DNA of 26,952 nt from an uncultured Roseburia sp. (lineage in GTDB: Bacteria > Bacillota > Clostridia > Lachnospirales > Lachnospiraceae): the NCBI GenBank assembly GCA_947652855.1, contig CANTEO010000034.1:1-26952 (forward strand). The letters are read 5' to 3'. The translations under genes were made by a program, and so were the position numbers. Every line of letters starts with the position of its first letter. Within the stretch, counting starts at the first letter, position 1. Of the stretch, positions 1 to 6,779 are shown piece after piece. The notes beneath the pieces were generated by a model. The model was not told where the DNA came from. It did not search any database and saw nothing but the letters and a program-made list of their open reading frames with translations.

Positions 1-101
1 ATTGTCACACACTTTGCCCTTACAGTCGAGGTATGCACTATCTACCGTTTACGATAGATCAGATAATTTCTCATTGAATGACAGGAAAGGAAAAAAATGA
101 A

Positions 102-1979
102 ATGAAAAAAATGTTCACCAAACGCCTGTTCCTCTATATGCTGGCGGCGCTCTTCTTCACAATCTCCGCCATATTTTTGCTGCAGACCTTAACGAGCCAG
201 TCCAACAACACGGCGTCCAGCCAGGACAAGTTGGAAGAGGTGAAGGCAAAGCTTGCCAGCAATGAAGAAAACGTAAATCGGCTTATTGAGAACCTTGGCG
301 AAAACAACCTGGCCAAAACCAGGGCATTTGCCGAGTTGCTAGCCGCAGATCCCACGATTTTCGGCAATGAAAAAAAGCTGAACAACATCAAAAGCCGACT
401 GGAAGTAAATGAATTACATATCATAGACAAGAACGGCATTATTATAAGCAGCACAATAGACGATTACATCGGCTTTGACATGAAAAGCGGCGAGCAGTCC
501 TCGGCATTCATGGCGATTGCAGACGACCCCTCCCTTGAGATCGTGCAAGAGCCGCAGCAAAACGCAGCGGAAGGGATCATGATGCAATATGTCGGCGTGA
601 CAAGGCTGGACGCGGACGGCTTTGTCCAGGTAGGCGTTCGGCCCGAGGTTTTGGAAAATATGCTTGCCGGCACAGAAATCAACGTAGTCTTAACCGACAT
701 TCCTTTTGGCGAAAACGGCTACGTATATGCCATCGACGCGGAAAGCGGCGAGATTTTGGCCCACAAGGATGAATCGTTGATCGGCTCCGCGGCCACTGAC
801 GCAGGATTCCCGTCCAAGCTGACCGGAAAAGGCAAAGCGAGAGTCAACGGCGTCAAAGGCTACTTTGTCTCAGAAGAATACAATGGGCAGATTATCGGAA
901 CCTTCCTGCCTGCAGATGAATATTATGAAAAACGCAGAAATCAGACCTTTCTGGTATCTTTCAGCATACTGCTCATTTTTGGGGCGCTGCTTTTTATCAT
1001 TAATAAAACCGTAGACGAAAAGATTGTAAAGGGCATCTTAAGCATTTCCGGCTCTATGAAGGAAATTGCAGACGGAAATTTTGGAATTTCCGTAAACGAG
1101 CATGGAAACCAGGAATTTTCGCTGCTCTCTGACAGCATCAACAAAATGGTGCAGAACATCTGCCAAAACTTGGATGAAAACGAGAGCCTGATGAAACAGC
1201 AAATGAAAGACATGGAAGGCAACCAGACTCTGATTCAAAACGTGAAGGACATCTGCACCGACTTAAATCAGGTTTCAGGGGAAACCTTAGAGAATGCCGA
1301 CAGCATCTATCAGGGGACAGGCGAACAGGAAACCGCCGTAGCTGATCTGCAGCAAATCATGGAAAGCCTGACGCAAGAGCTCAACCACAGCGTAGACGCT
1401 TCTGTCCAGGTAACAGAGGCGACCGGAGACGCGGCAGAAAAAATATTGCAGACACAGTCGCAAATGGCCCTGTTAAAAGACTCCATGCAGAACATCAGCG
1501 ATATGTCAATAGAGATTGAGAAAATCATAGACGAAATCAATTCCATCGCGCAGCAGACGAATATGCTTTCCTTAAACGCCTCTATTGAAGCCGCAAGGGC
1601 CGGTGAAATGGGCAAGGGCTTTGCCGTCGTTGCGACGCAGGTAGGCGGGCTTGCCGCAAGAAGCGCGCAGGCGGCAAAAGAAACGAATGAGCTGATTATG
1701 AACTCCATCAAGGCTGTGGAAAATGGAAAAGAAATCACAGACCAAACAGTGGGCGCATTTGGAATTGTCGTGAAAAACATTGAGAAAGCCAGCCAGGACG
1801 TAGAAGGGATTACAAATATGGTAAGGCAGAATGTCACCATCGTCTCCCAGGCCGTCAATCAAATCGGCCGAATCTCAAATGTCGTGGAAGAAAACATCCA
1901 TATTTCCGAAAACACAAAGCAAGTGTCTTCCAATATGGCTGAAATCACAGAAAAATTATTGGAAATCGTGGAATCTTAA
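102..1979 (+). CDS. Methyl-accepting chemotaxis protein (transmembrane chemoreceptor)
   Basis: Senses an extracellular ligand and signals through CheA/CheW to the flagellar motor. From the chosen start the protein is 625 residues: a cytoplasmic basic N-terminus, a membrane segment at about 9-30, an extracytoplasmic region to about 275 that looks like a Cache-type sensor, a second membrane segment at about 283-301, a HAMP-like linker to about 355, and a long helical signalling domain. The receptor hairpin tip is clear near residues 480-515 (QQTNMLSLNASIEAARAGE, then GKGFAVVA). The usual EVR after the tip is replaced by QVGG. No C-terminal NWETF-like CheR tether is present. The reading frame is open from 78, but the AGGAAAGG at 83-90 fits the ATG at 102 (11 bases away) better. 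The ligand cannot be told from sequence. No convincing promoter was seen in 1-101. Confidence 0.93.
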   Translation: MKKMFTKRLFLYMLAALFFTISAIFLLQTLTSQSNNTASSQDKLEEVKAKLASNEENVNRLIENLGENNLAKTRAFAELLAADPTIFGNEKKLNNIKSRLEVNELHIIDKNGIIISSTIDDYIGFDMKSGEQSSAFMAIADDPSLEIVQEPQQNAAEGIMMQYVGVTRLDADGFVQVGVRPEVLENMLAGTEINVVLTDIPFGENGYVYAIDAESGEILAHKDESLIGSAATDAGFPSKLTGKGKARVNGVKGYFVSEEYNGQIIGTFLPADEYYEKRRNQTFLVSFSILLIFGALLFIINKTVDEKIVKGILSISGSMKEIADGNFGISVNEHGNQEFSLLSDSINKMVQNICQNLDENESLMKQQMKDMEGNQTLIQNVKDICTDLNQVSGETLENADSIYQGTGEQETAVADLQQIMESLTQELNHSVDASVQVTEATGDAAEKILQTQSQMALLKDSMQNISDMSIEIEKIIDEINSIAQQTNMLSLNASIEAARAGEMGKGFAVVATQVGGLAARSAQAAKETNELIMNSIKAVENGKEITDQTVGAFGIVVKNIEKASQDVEGITNMVRQNVTIVSQAVNQIGRISNVVEENIHISENTKQVSSNMAEITEKLLEIVES

Positions 1980-1996
1980 ATCAAATGGCGCATCGC

Positions 1997-2032
1997 AAAA
2001 GCCAGTCCGCTTCTGGGCTGGCTTTTTTATTT
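1997..2032 (+). terminator. Rho-independent terminator after the chemoreceptor
   Basis: The arms GCCAGTCC (2001-2008) and GGGCTGGC (2015-2022) pair around a six-base loop with one G-U pair. They are extended by AAAA/TTTT and followed by a T run (2023-2028). It lies 18 bases after the chemoreceptor stop codon and just before the next promoter, so it isolates the two transcription units. Confidence 0.88.
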
Positions 2033-2037
2033 TCTCC

Positions 2038-2066
2038 TTGACATATGCGTTATAACTGTATATACT
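2038..2066 (+). promoter_or_regulatory. Sigma-A type promoter of the GntR/ABC operon
   Basis: TTGACA at 2038-2043, a 17-base spacer, then TATACT at 2061-2066: a perfect -35 and a near-consensus -10. Transcription would begin about 2073, only about 20 bases before the start codon. A palindrome overlaps the -10 element, which points to strong promoter activity held down by a repressor. Confidence 0.85.
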
Positions 2067-2078
2067 GTCTATATACAG
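2056..2078. promoter_or_regulatory. Probable operator for the adjacent GntR-family regulator
   Basis: CTGTATATA (2056-2064) and TATATACAG (2070-2078) form a perfect 9-base inverted repeat with a 5-base spacer. It covers the -10 hexamer and the expected transcription start. GntR proteins bind such two-fold sites as dimers and YtrA-type members commonly repress their own operon. That this regulator binds here is inferred from position and symmetry. Confidence 0.75.
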
Positions 2079-2094
2079 AAAGGAAGATATGTAC

Positions 2095-2469
2095 ATGGAA
2101 ATCATCATTAAAAACTCCAGCAGCCAACCCATCTATGAACAGATTTACTCACAGATCAAGGATCTGATTCTAAGCGGCGCGCTTACAGAAGGCGAAATGC
2201 TGCCATCCATCCGCGGCTTGGCAAAAGACCTGCGCATCAGCGTCATTACCACAAAACGCGCATATGACGAGCTGGAGCGGGAAGGCTATGTCAACACAGT
2301 CGGCGGAAAAGGCTGTTTTGTGGCCGGCACAAACCGTGAGCTGATTCGGGAGGAGAATTTGAAAAAACTTGAAGGGCATATTCAGGAAATCCGAAAGCTG
2401 GCTGCCAGCTTAAGCCTTTCCAGGGAAGATCTGCTGGAAATCTTTCACTTATTGGAGGTAGAGGAATGA
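2095..2469 (+). CDS. GntR-family transcriptional regulator, YtrA subfamily
   Basis: A 124-residue regulator with a winged helix at about residues 8-75 (QPIYEQIYSQIKDLILSG, then LPSIRGLAKDLRIS, then YDELEREGYV). A short C-terminal helical dimerisation tail follows instead of a ligand-binding domain. That architecture and length are typical of the YtrA subfamily, which usually controls an adjacent ABC transporter. ATGs exist at 2089 and 2095. The AAGGAAG at 2080-2086 is only a few bases from 2089 but well spaced (8 bases) from 2095, so 2095 is preferred. The stop overlaps the start of the ABC ATPase (ATGA), implying translational coupling. The arrangement resembles pmtR-pmtAB of staphylococci and ytr of Bacillus. 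The inducer is unknown. Confidence 0.93.
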   Translation: MEIIIKNSSSQPIYEQIYSQIKDLILSGALTEGEMLPSIRGLAKDLRISVITTKRAYDELEREGYVNTVGGKGCFVAGTNRELIREENLKKLEGHIQEIRKLAASLSLSREDLLEIFHLLEVEE

Positions 2470-3311
2470 ATGCAATCGAAATGAAGCACGTTACGAAATC
2501 GTATCCGTCATTTACGCTAAAGGATATCAGCCTGACCCTTCCGTCCGGCTGCGTCCTTGGCCTGATCGGAGAAAACGGCGCGGGAAAAAGCACCACGATT
2601 CACCTTTTGATGAACGCCATACACAGAGACTCCGGGGAAATCAAGATAATGGGCAAAGAAAGCCAATCGCCCGATTTTAAGCAGGTCAAAGAAGAGATCG
2701 GCATCGTGCTGGATGAAGCCTATTTTCCGGAAGCCTTAAACGCCGCCAACGTCAACAAAATAATGCGCCGGACTTACAAAAACTGGCAAGAGGACGTGTT
2801 TTTTGGGTACGTGAGGCAATTTCAGCTTGCAGAGAAAAAAGCCTTTAAAGACTATTCCAGAGGCATGAAAATGAAGCTGGCCATTGCCGTGGCGCTCTCC
2901 CATCAGCCAAAGCTATTAATCCTGGATGAAGCCACCAGCGGGCTTGACCCGATCATCCGGGATGAAATCCTTGAGCTGTTCAATGATTTCACAAGAGATG
3001 AGGGCCATTCCATTTTACTTTCCTCCCATATCACCAGCGACCTGGAGAAAATCAGCGATTATATCGCCTATCTGCATCAAGGCAGCCTGATTTTCTGTGA
3101 AGAGAAAGACATCCTGCGGGAAACCTATGGCATCCTGCACGCCACAAGCAAAATGCTTGCCGACCTCCCACCAGAAGCTATTTTGGGAAAACGGGAGGGC
3201 AAATACGCCACGGATCTTTTCGTCCGGCGCGATCTGCTGCCCGGCGCATTTGAGGCGGAGCGCGCGGGAATTGAAGACATCATGTTGTTTTTAGCAAAAA
3301 AGGAGGCTTAA
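2466..3311 (+). CDS. ABC transporter ATP-binding protein
   Basis: A 281-residue nucleotide-binding subunit. Walker A is GENGAGKST at residues 35-43. The signature motif is YSRGM at 130-134, a variant of LSGGQ seen in YtrB/BcrA/PmtA-like exporters. Walker B is LLILDE at 150-155, the D-loop SGLD is at 158-161 and the switch histidine is His188 (SSH). After about residue 215 there is a short C-terminal extension of the kind found in ABC-2 exporter ATPases. The GGAGG at 2454-2458 sits 7 bases before the ATG, inside the end of the regulator gene. With the next gene it should make an exporter or immunity-type pump, for example for amphipathic peptides or cell-wall-active antibiotics. The substrate is inferred only from family resemblance. 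Confidence 0.94.
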   Translation: MNAIEMKHVTKSYPSFTLKDISLTLPSGCVLGLIGENGAGKSTTIHLLMNAIHRDSGEIKIMGKESQSPDFKQVKEEIGIVLDEAYFPEALNAANVNKIMRRTYKNWQEDVFFGYVRQFQLAEKKAFKDYSRGMKMKLAIAVALSHQPKLLILDEATSGLDPIIRDEILELFNDFTRDEGHSILLSSHITSDLEKISDYIAYLHQGSLIFCEEKDILRETYGILHATSKMLADLPPEAILGKREGKYATDLFVRRDLLPGAFEAERAGIEDIMLFLAKKEA

Positions 3312-3314
3312 GCG

Positions 3315-3920
3315 ATGTGCGGATTGTTGATAAAAGATACCTATTCTATGATAAAAGAAACAAAAATTTTCCTGATTTTTGTCATCATAATGGCTTTGGT
3401 TCAGAATGATTTCCTGTTTACGTACGCTATCTTCTATTCTGCAATGCTGCCTATTTCTTCATTGGCCTACGATGAGCGGTCGAAATGGAATGTCTATGCA
3501 GATATGCTCCCCTATACCACAGGGCAGATTGTGGGAAGTAAATATATGATCGGCTACTTATCCGTAGGGTTCTCCATCCTTCTTGTCCTATGCGGAAAAT
3601 TACTTGGGGCCGGATTCGGGAACGAAATGCCTGAACCAAGCGAATGGGCTTCCCTCATTACCATTGGCTGCGCCGCCAACCTCGTGCAGGCAGTCAATCT
3701 TCCGCTGATATTTTGGATCGGCGTGGAAAAAGGACGCTATTTGTTTATCCTAATTGTCGTCGGCGCAACGCTGGCAGCCGTCACATTTATGGAACATATC
3801 GACTATTCCATGATTGAAATCCCACTGGCCGCCCTGACGCTTTGCATCCTGGCGCTTACCGTCGCCGGAAACATTCTTTCCTTCTTCATTTCAAAAAAAA
3901 TCTATTGCCGGCGCCAGTAA
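3315..3920 (+). CDS. ABC-2 type transporter permease
   Basis: A 201-residue integral membrane protein with about six hydrophobic segments (near residues 18-34, 36-52, 77-98, 111-135, 143-160 and 168-192). A conserved-looking loop (YDERSKWNVYADMLPYT) follows the second segment. This topology and loop are typical of the small ABC-2 permeases paired with YtrA-type regulators (ABC2_membrane_5-like). AGGAGG at 3301-3306 lies 8 bases before the ATG and the gene begins 3 bases after the ATPase stop, so the two subunits are made together. The transporter is probably a dimer of this subunit with two ATPase copies, because no second permease gene follows. Confidence 0.9.
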   Translation: MCGLLIKDTYSMIKETKIFLIFVIIMALVQNDFLFTYAIFYSAMLPISSLAYDERSKWNVYADMLPYTTGQIVGSKYMIGYLSVGFSILLVLCGKLLGAGFGNEMPEPSEWASLITIGCAANLVQAVNLPLIFWIGVEKGRYLFILIVVGATLAAVTFMEHIDYSMIEIPLAALTLCILALTVAGNILSFFISKKIYCRRQ

Positions 3921-3983
3921 AAAGGGCAGAAAGCGCGCATACCCTGCCGTCCTCTGCATATACTGTTTCCAGAGGTAACAGAA

Positions 3984-4508
3984 ATGAAAACATGGAAACG
4001 CAATCTTATCTTTGGAATTTTATTTACTTTGACAGCAGGGTCACTTGCCCACTTTTTCTATGAATGGTCTGGAAACAATCACTTCGTCGGCCTATTTACG
4101 CCCGTAAACGAATCTGTATGGGAGCATATGAAGCTGGTGTTCTTCCCGATGCTCCTCTACTCTGTCTTTTTCTGCCTCAAAAACAAAAAAGACGTCCCCT
4201 GCATCGGACCTGCGCTCTGCTTTGGGATCTTACTGGGAACCTCCCTCATCCCCATCTTATTTTTCACTTATGTCAAAGCCATCGGCCGGGATATCTTCAT
4301 ACTGGATCTCGCCACGTTTGCAATCAGCATCTTGGCCGCCTATGCGGCCATCTATAAGCTTAGCCCCTCCTGCAAGCTGAAGCCTTACGGCTCATTGCTG
4401 TGCGTCCTAGTAGGCATATATGCCGCCTGCTTCTTCTGGTTCACGTATCATCCTCCGGAAGGGCTGCTGTTTGCCGAGCCAACCAGCGCTTTCTTTTATG
4501 GCAGATGA
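3984..4508 (+). CDS. DUF6512 family integral membrane protein
   Basis: A 174-residue protein with about five to six hydrophobic segments and no obvious catalytic motif. The stretch VNESVWEHMKLVFFPML near residues 41-57 is the recognisable conserved feature of DUF6512 proteins, whose function is not known. The C-terminus (LLFAEPTSAFFYGR) looks like the natural family end, so I see no truncation. It follows the permease by 63 bases with an AGAGGT ribosome binding site at 3971-3976, and no terminator was seen between them, so it is probably co-transcribed with the transporter. Whether it is a third transporter component or a passenger is open. Confidence 0.75.
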   Translation: MKTWKRNLIFGILFTLTAGSLAHFFYEWSGNNHFVGLFTPVNESVWEHMKLVFFPMLLYSVFFCLKNKKDVPCIGPALCFGILLGTSLIPILFFTYVKAIGRDIFILDLATFAISILAAYAAIYKLSPSCKLKPYGSLLCVLVGIYAACFFWFTYHPPEGLLFAEPTSAFFYGR

Positions 4509-4570
4509 CTGTTCCACGCTTTTTTAGGCCATACGAAAGATCACGCATTCTCTTTGCTCTTTTTACCACA

Positions 4571-4615
4571 AATTAAAAATGCCGCAAACCTTATAAAATA
4601 AGATTTGTGGCATTT
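4571..4615 (-). terminator. Rho-independent terminator for the tRNA-Glu transcript
   Basis: On the minus strand AAATGCCACAAA (4615-4604) pairs with TTTGCGGCATTT (4588-4577) with one mismatch, and is followed by a T-rich run (TTTTTAATTT). It lies about 30 bases past the tRNA 3' end, oriented to stop that transcript. On the plus strand no T run follows, so it is not a good terminator for the DUF6512 operon. Confidence 0.7.
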
Positions 4616-4644
4616 CTGGGTTGGGCCGTTTCTAATAAACGGAG

Positions 4645-4716
4645 CAGTTCGTAGGGGAATCGAACCCCTGTTTCCGCCGTGAGAGGGCGGCGTCTTAACC
4701 GCTTGACCAACGAACC
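4645..4716 (-). tRNA. tRNA-Glu, anticodon CTC
   Basis: Read on the minus strand, the 7-base acceptor stem is GGTTCGT/ACGAACT with G-U as the first pair, and the discriminator is G. The D-arm sequence is TGGTCAAGCGGTTAAGAC. The anticodon stem is CCGCC/GGCGG with loop CTCTCAC, putting anticodon CTC at 4683-4681. The T-arm is AGGGG-TTCGATT-CCCCT. The overall sequence matches bacterial glutamate tRNAs, which usually have anticodon TTC; CTC isoacceptors read GAG. The 3' CCA is not encoded (the bases after the discriminator are CTC), so it must be added after transcription. Confidence 0.96.
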
Positions 4717-4730
4717 TCGATCCGTTTATT

Positions 4731-4759
4731 ATAATATCACATGAATATTTATTTTGCAA
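4731..4759 (-). promoter_or_regulatory. Probable promoter of tRNA-Glu
   Basis: On the minus strand TTGCAA (4759-4754), a 17-base spacer and TATTAT (4736-4731). An overlapping TATAAT at 4733-4728 is an alternative -10. The 5' end of the tRNA is about 15 bases further on, leaving a very short leader. Readthrough from galE is also possible because I see no hairpin terminator between galE and the tRNA. Confidence 0.55.
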
Positions 4760-4825
4760 GCCTTTTTTGCAGATTTTTTAAAAAAATTTGCATTTATTGG
4801 AAACTGCCCCGGTTAACGCAACTCC

Positions 4826-5842
4826 TTAATCATCATATCCGTTCGGATTGCTCTTCTGCCAGTTCCAAGCGTCTGCGCACATATCCTTTATGCCATACTG
4901 CGCAACCCATCCAAGCTCCTCTTTCGCCTTTGTCGCGTCCGAATAGCAGGTCGCGATGTCTCCTGCCCTCCTTGGCTTAATCGCATATGGGATTTTAATT
5001 CCATTCGCGGCTTCGAAATTCTTTACGATGTCAAGCACGCTGTAGCCTGTGCCTGTCCCAAGGTTATAAATGCCAAGGCCCACGTTTTCCTTCAGCTTTT
5101 CAAGCGCCTTCACATGGCCAAGCGCCAAGTCCACCACATGGATATAATCCCTTACGCCTGTCCCGTCCGGCGTATCATAGTCGTCTCCAAAGACGCCAAG
5201 CTCTTTTAGCTTCCCAACTGCAACCTGGGTGATATAAGGCATCAGGTTATTGGGAATGCCGTTTGGATTCTCCCCGATCCTGCCGCTCTTATGCGCCCCA
5301 ATCGGATTAAAGTAACGAAGCAAGATCACGTTCCATTCCGGATCCGCCTTCTGAATGTCGCTTAACACCTGCTCTAACATGGACTTCGACCAGCCATACG
5401 GATTGGTGCAGGTTCCTTTCGGGCATTCCTCAGTAATCGGGATCATGGCAGGATCCCCGTATACTGTCGCGGAAGAGGAAAAGATGATGTTCTTGCAGCC
5501 ATGCCTGCGCATCTCGTCCACTAATGTCAACGTCCCTGCAATGTTGTTGTTGTAATACTCCCACGGCTTCTCCACCGACTCTCCCACAGCCTTAAGCCCT
5601 GCAAAATGAATGCAGCCATCAATGCTTTCCGTCTCCAGGATTTTCTTTAAGATATCACGGTCTAAAATATCCCCTTTGTAAAACTTCACTTCTTTTCCCG
5701 TAATTTCCTTCACGCGCTCCAAGGATTTCTCACTGGAATTTGAAAGGTTATCAAGCACCACAACCTCATATCCCGTATTCAACAGTTCCACGCACGTATG
5801 GCTGCCGATATACCCGGCCCCGCCTGTCACTAAAATAGCCAT
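4826..5842 (-). CDS. galE: UDP-glucose 4-epimerase
   Basis: Interconverts UDP-glucose and UDP-galactose (Leloir pathway and supply of galactosyl units for envelope polysaccharide). The 338-residue length equals the usual GalE size. The Rossmann NAD-binding motif GGAGYIG is at 7-13. The catalytic set is complete: Ser124 in FSSSATVYG and Tyr149/Lys153 in YGWSK, the same positions as in the E. coli enzyme. The NNNIAGT segment at 98-104 and the C-terminal RAGDIATCYSD segment are also typical. The open frame extends 7 codons upstream, but GGAGG (plus-strand 5851-5855) is 8 bases from the ATG at 5842, so that start is chosen. It stands alone; no galK, galT or glycosyltransferase genes are adjacent. 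Confidence 0.97.
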   Translation of the reverse strand: MAILVTGGAGYIGSHTCVELLNTGYEVVVLDNLSNSSEKSLERVKEITGKEVKFYKGDILDRDILKKILETESIDGCIHFAGLKAVGESVEKPWEYYNNNIAGTLTLVDEMRRHGCKNIIFSSSATVYGDPAMIPITEECPKGTCTNPYGWSKSMLEQVLSDIQKADPEWNVILLRYFNPIGAHKSGRIGENPNGIPNNLMPYITQVAVGKLKELGVFGDDYDTPDGTGVRDYIHVVDLALGHVKALEKLKENVGLGIYNLGTGTGYSVLDIVKNFEAANGIKIPYAIKPRRAGDIATCYSDATKAKEELGWVAQYGIKDMCADAWNWQKSNPNGYDD

Positions 5843-5872
5843 TGCTTGCTCCTCCTTTATCATGATGCTTTC

Positions 5873-5900
5873 ATCATACCACTTTTGCCCAATAATTCAA
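5873..5900 (-). promoter_or_regulatory. galE: Probable galE promoter
   Basis: Minus strand TTGAAT (5900-5895), a 16-base spacer and TATGAT (5878-5873), about 30 bases before the galE start codon and just upstream of its AAAGGAGG site. It is a reasonable but not perfect sigma-A match. Confidence 0.6.
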
Positions 5901-5918
5901 AGAATTTTTTTTCATTTT

Positions 5919-5947
5919 AAAAAAATGCCCCTCGCGCACAAAAGGGG
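5919..5947 (-). terminator. Weak hairpin with T run upstream of galE
   Basis: On the minus strand CCCCT (5947-5943) and AGGGG (5932-5928) form a 5-base stem with a 10-base loop, followed two bases later by seven T. It would stop minus-strand transcription arriving antisense to the small gene pair at 6035-6680, protecting the galE promoter. The stem is short, so this is tentative. Confidence 0.35.
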
Positions 5948-6034
5948 ATGCGCCCATTGAACGCCTCAGATTGGCCGTCAGAAAACAGGCATACATTTCT
6001 CATATCATCATATCTTAATAAAAAAAGGAAATTT

Positions 6035-6388
6035 ATGGATCAGGAAGAATTTGAATATGCCCCCACGGCCTTTGACATGGAAACACAGTCAAGAAACATA
6101 CAAATGTTAAAAACCGTCATCCCCTATATGGACAGCTCTAAGCAGCGCACATTCGCCCTTATGATAAAATTTTTGGAGCTAAGGAATGTCGCGTCTATGT
6201 TTCATGAGCCAAAAGCCTCCTTGAGCATGTGTTCCACAGACGACCCCTCCGAAAAGCGAATGCAGCTTTTAAACGACATAAAAAAATTCTGCACGCCCGC
6301 GGAACAGGATTCCATCGACATGATTTTGACGGCAATCCAGATGCTATCCTCCTACGACTCGTTTCTGAATACGCCGGCTTCTGAATAG
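6035..6388 (+). CDS. Small conserved-looking protein of unknown function, first of a paralogous pair
   Basis: A 117-residue, mostly helical, soluble protein with no signal peptide or membrane segment. I do not recognise a family. The frame is open from 5948, but AAAAAAGGAA at 6021-6030 directly precedes the ATG at 6035 and the upstream part (rich in Ser/Arg) looks non-coding, so the short form is chosen. Visible features are an acidic start (MDQEEFEYAP), the segment VIPYMDSSKQRTFALMIKF, and the C-terminal CTPAEQDSIDMILTAIQML, which resembles the end of the next protein. It is 16 bases from that gene and surely co-transcribed with it. No clear promoter was found in 5948-6034. Confidence 0.75.
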   Translation: MDQEEFEYAPTAFDMETQSRNIQMLKTVIPYMDSSKQRTFALMIKFLELRNVASMFHEPKASLSMCSTDDPSEKRMQLLNDIKKFCTPAEQDSIDMILTAIQMLSSYDSFLNTPASE

Positions 6389-6404
6389 AAAGGAATGTAA
6401 TTTT

Positions 6405-6680
6405 ATGGATTTTGATTTCATGAACAATGAAAATTTTAAGAACATATCCCCGGAGAAATTGAAATTTTTGATGCAGTTCGCTGCTCAGAACAAATCCGGA
6501 AATGCGAAAGAGATGTCCAACCTGATTATGAACGCAGTAGGAAACGCAAAAAAAGAAGGCATTCAATTCTCGCCAAATGAGACGGATTTCATCATTCAGG
6601 TTTTAAAGCAGAATATGTCTCCTGAAGAGCAGCGGAAAGCGGATCAGATTTTGATGCTGATGCGCGGCATGAAAAAATAG
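6405..6680 (+). CDS. Small conserved-looking protein of unknown function, second of a paralogous pair
   Basis: A 91-residue, charged, helical protein without membrane segments. Its end (MSPEEQRKADQILMLMRGM) aligns by eye with the end of the preceding protein: both have a (T/S)P-x-EQ turn followed by a D-x-IL helix. Its LMQFAAQNKSG also resembles the partner's MIKFLELRNVA. AAAGGAA at about 6388-6394 precedes the ATG at 6405 by 10 bases. The pair probably arose by duplication and may form a heterodimer. Function is unknown. The convergent hairpin at 6715 follows 34 bases after the stop. Confidence 0.75.
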   Translation: MDFDFMNNENFKNISPEKLKFLMQFAAQNKSGNAKEMSNLIMNAVGNAKKEGIQFSPNETDFIIQVLKQNMSPEEQRKADQILMLMRGMKK

Positions 6681-6714
6681 GGCAGGCCATGCACAAAGGC
6701 CCGGCAAAACAAGA

Positions 6715-6753
6715 CAGGGGCAGCGTATGTTAAGGTATCATACGCTGCCCCTG
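6715..6753. terminator. Perfect 15-base-pair hairpin between convergent genes
   Basis: CAGGGGCAGCGTATG (6715-6729) and its exact reverse complement (6739-6753) flank a 9-base loop. It sits between the end of the plus-strand pair (6680) and the end of the minus-strand gene (6780), where a shared terminator is expected. On the minus strand it is followed by TCTTGTTTTG, a weak T tract. On the plus strand there is no T run. It may therefore work mainly for the minus-strand gene, or be a member of a dispersed repeat. Confidence 0.55.
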
Positions 6754-6779
6754 GCCGTTGATGCGCAAGCCTGCCGCCA

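Noticed and set aside
38..59. Inverted repeat CTATC/GATAG upstream of the chemoreceptor
   Set aside because: Only five base pairs with a ten-base loop, no promoter in register, and the upstream context is cut by the window edge.
134..1858. Several minus-strand open frames within the chemoreceptor gene
   Set aside because: They are antisense to a gene with clear domain motifs, lack ribosome binding sites and have low-complexity Ser/Phe-rich translations typical of shadow frames.
3921..3983. Hairpin GGCAG/CTGCC between the permease and the DUF6512 gene
   Set aside because: Five base pairs with a long loop and no T run. Unlikely to terminate transcription.
4440..4511. Frameshift at the end of the DUF6512 gene
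   Set aside because: The C-terminus LLFAEPTSAFFYGR looks like the normal family ending, so no truncation is claimed.
4541..4759. Minus-strand open frame spanning tRNA-Glu
   Set aside because: It covers the tRNA, its terminator and its promoter. The overlap with a confidently folded tRNA rules out coding.
4741..4825. AT-rich stretch after galE as a terminator
   Set aside because: It has A and T runs but no GC-containing stem before them, so it is not a standard intrinsic terminator.
5996..6023. Possible forespore-type (sigma-G/F) promoter ahead of the small gene pair
   Set aside because: GCATA and CATATCT are present, but the spacing is about 15 instead of 17-18 and the -10 match is partial. 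Not strong enough to list.
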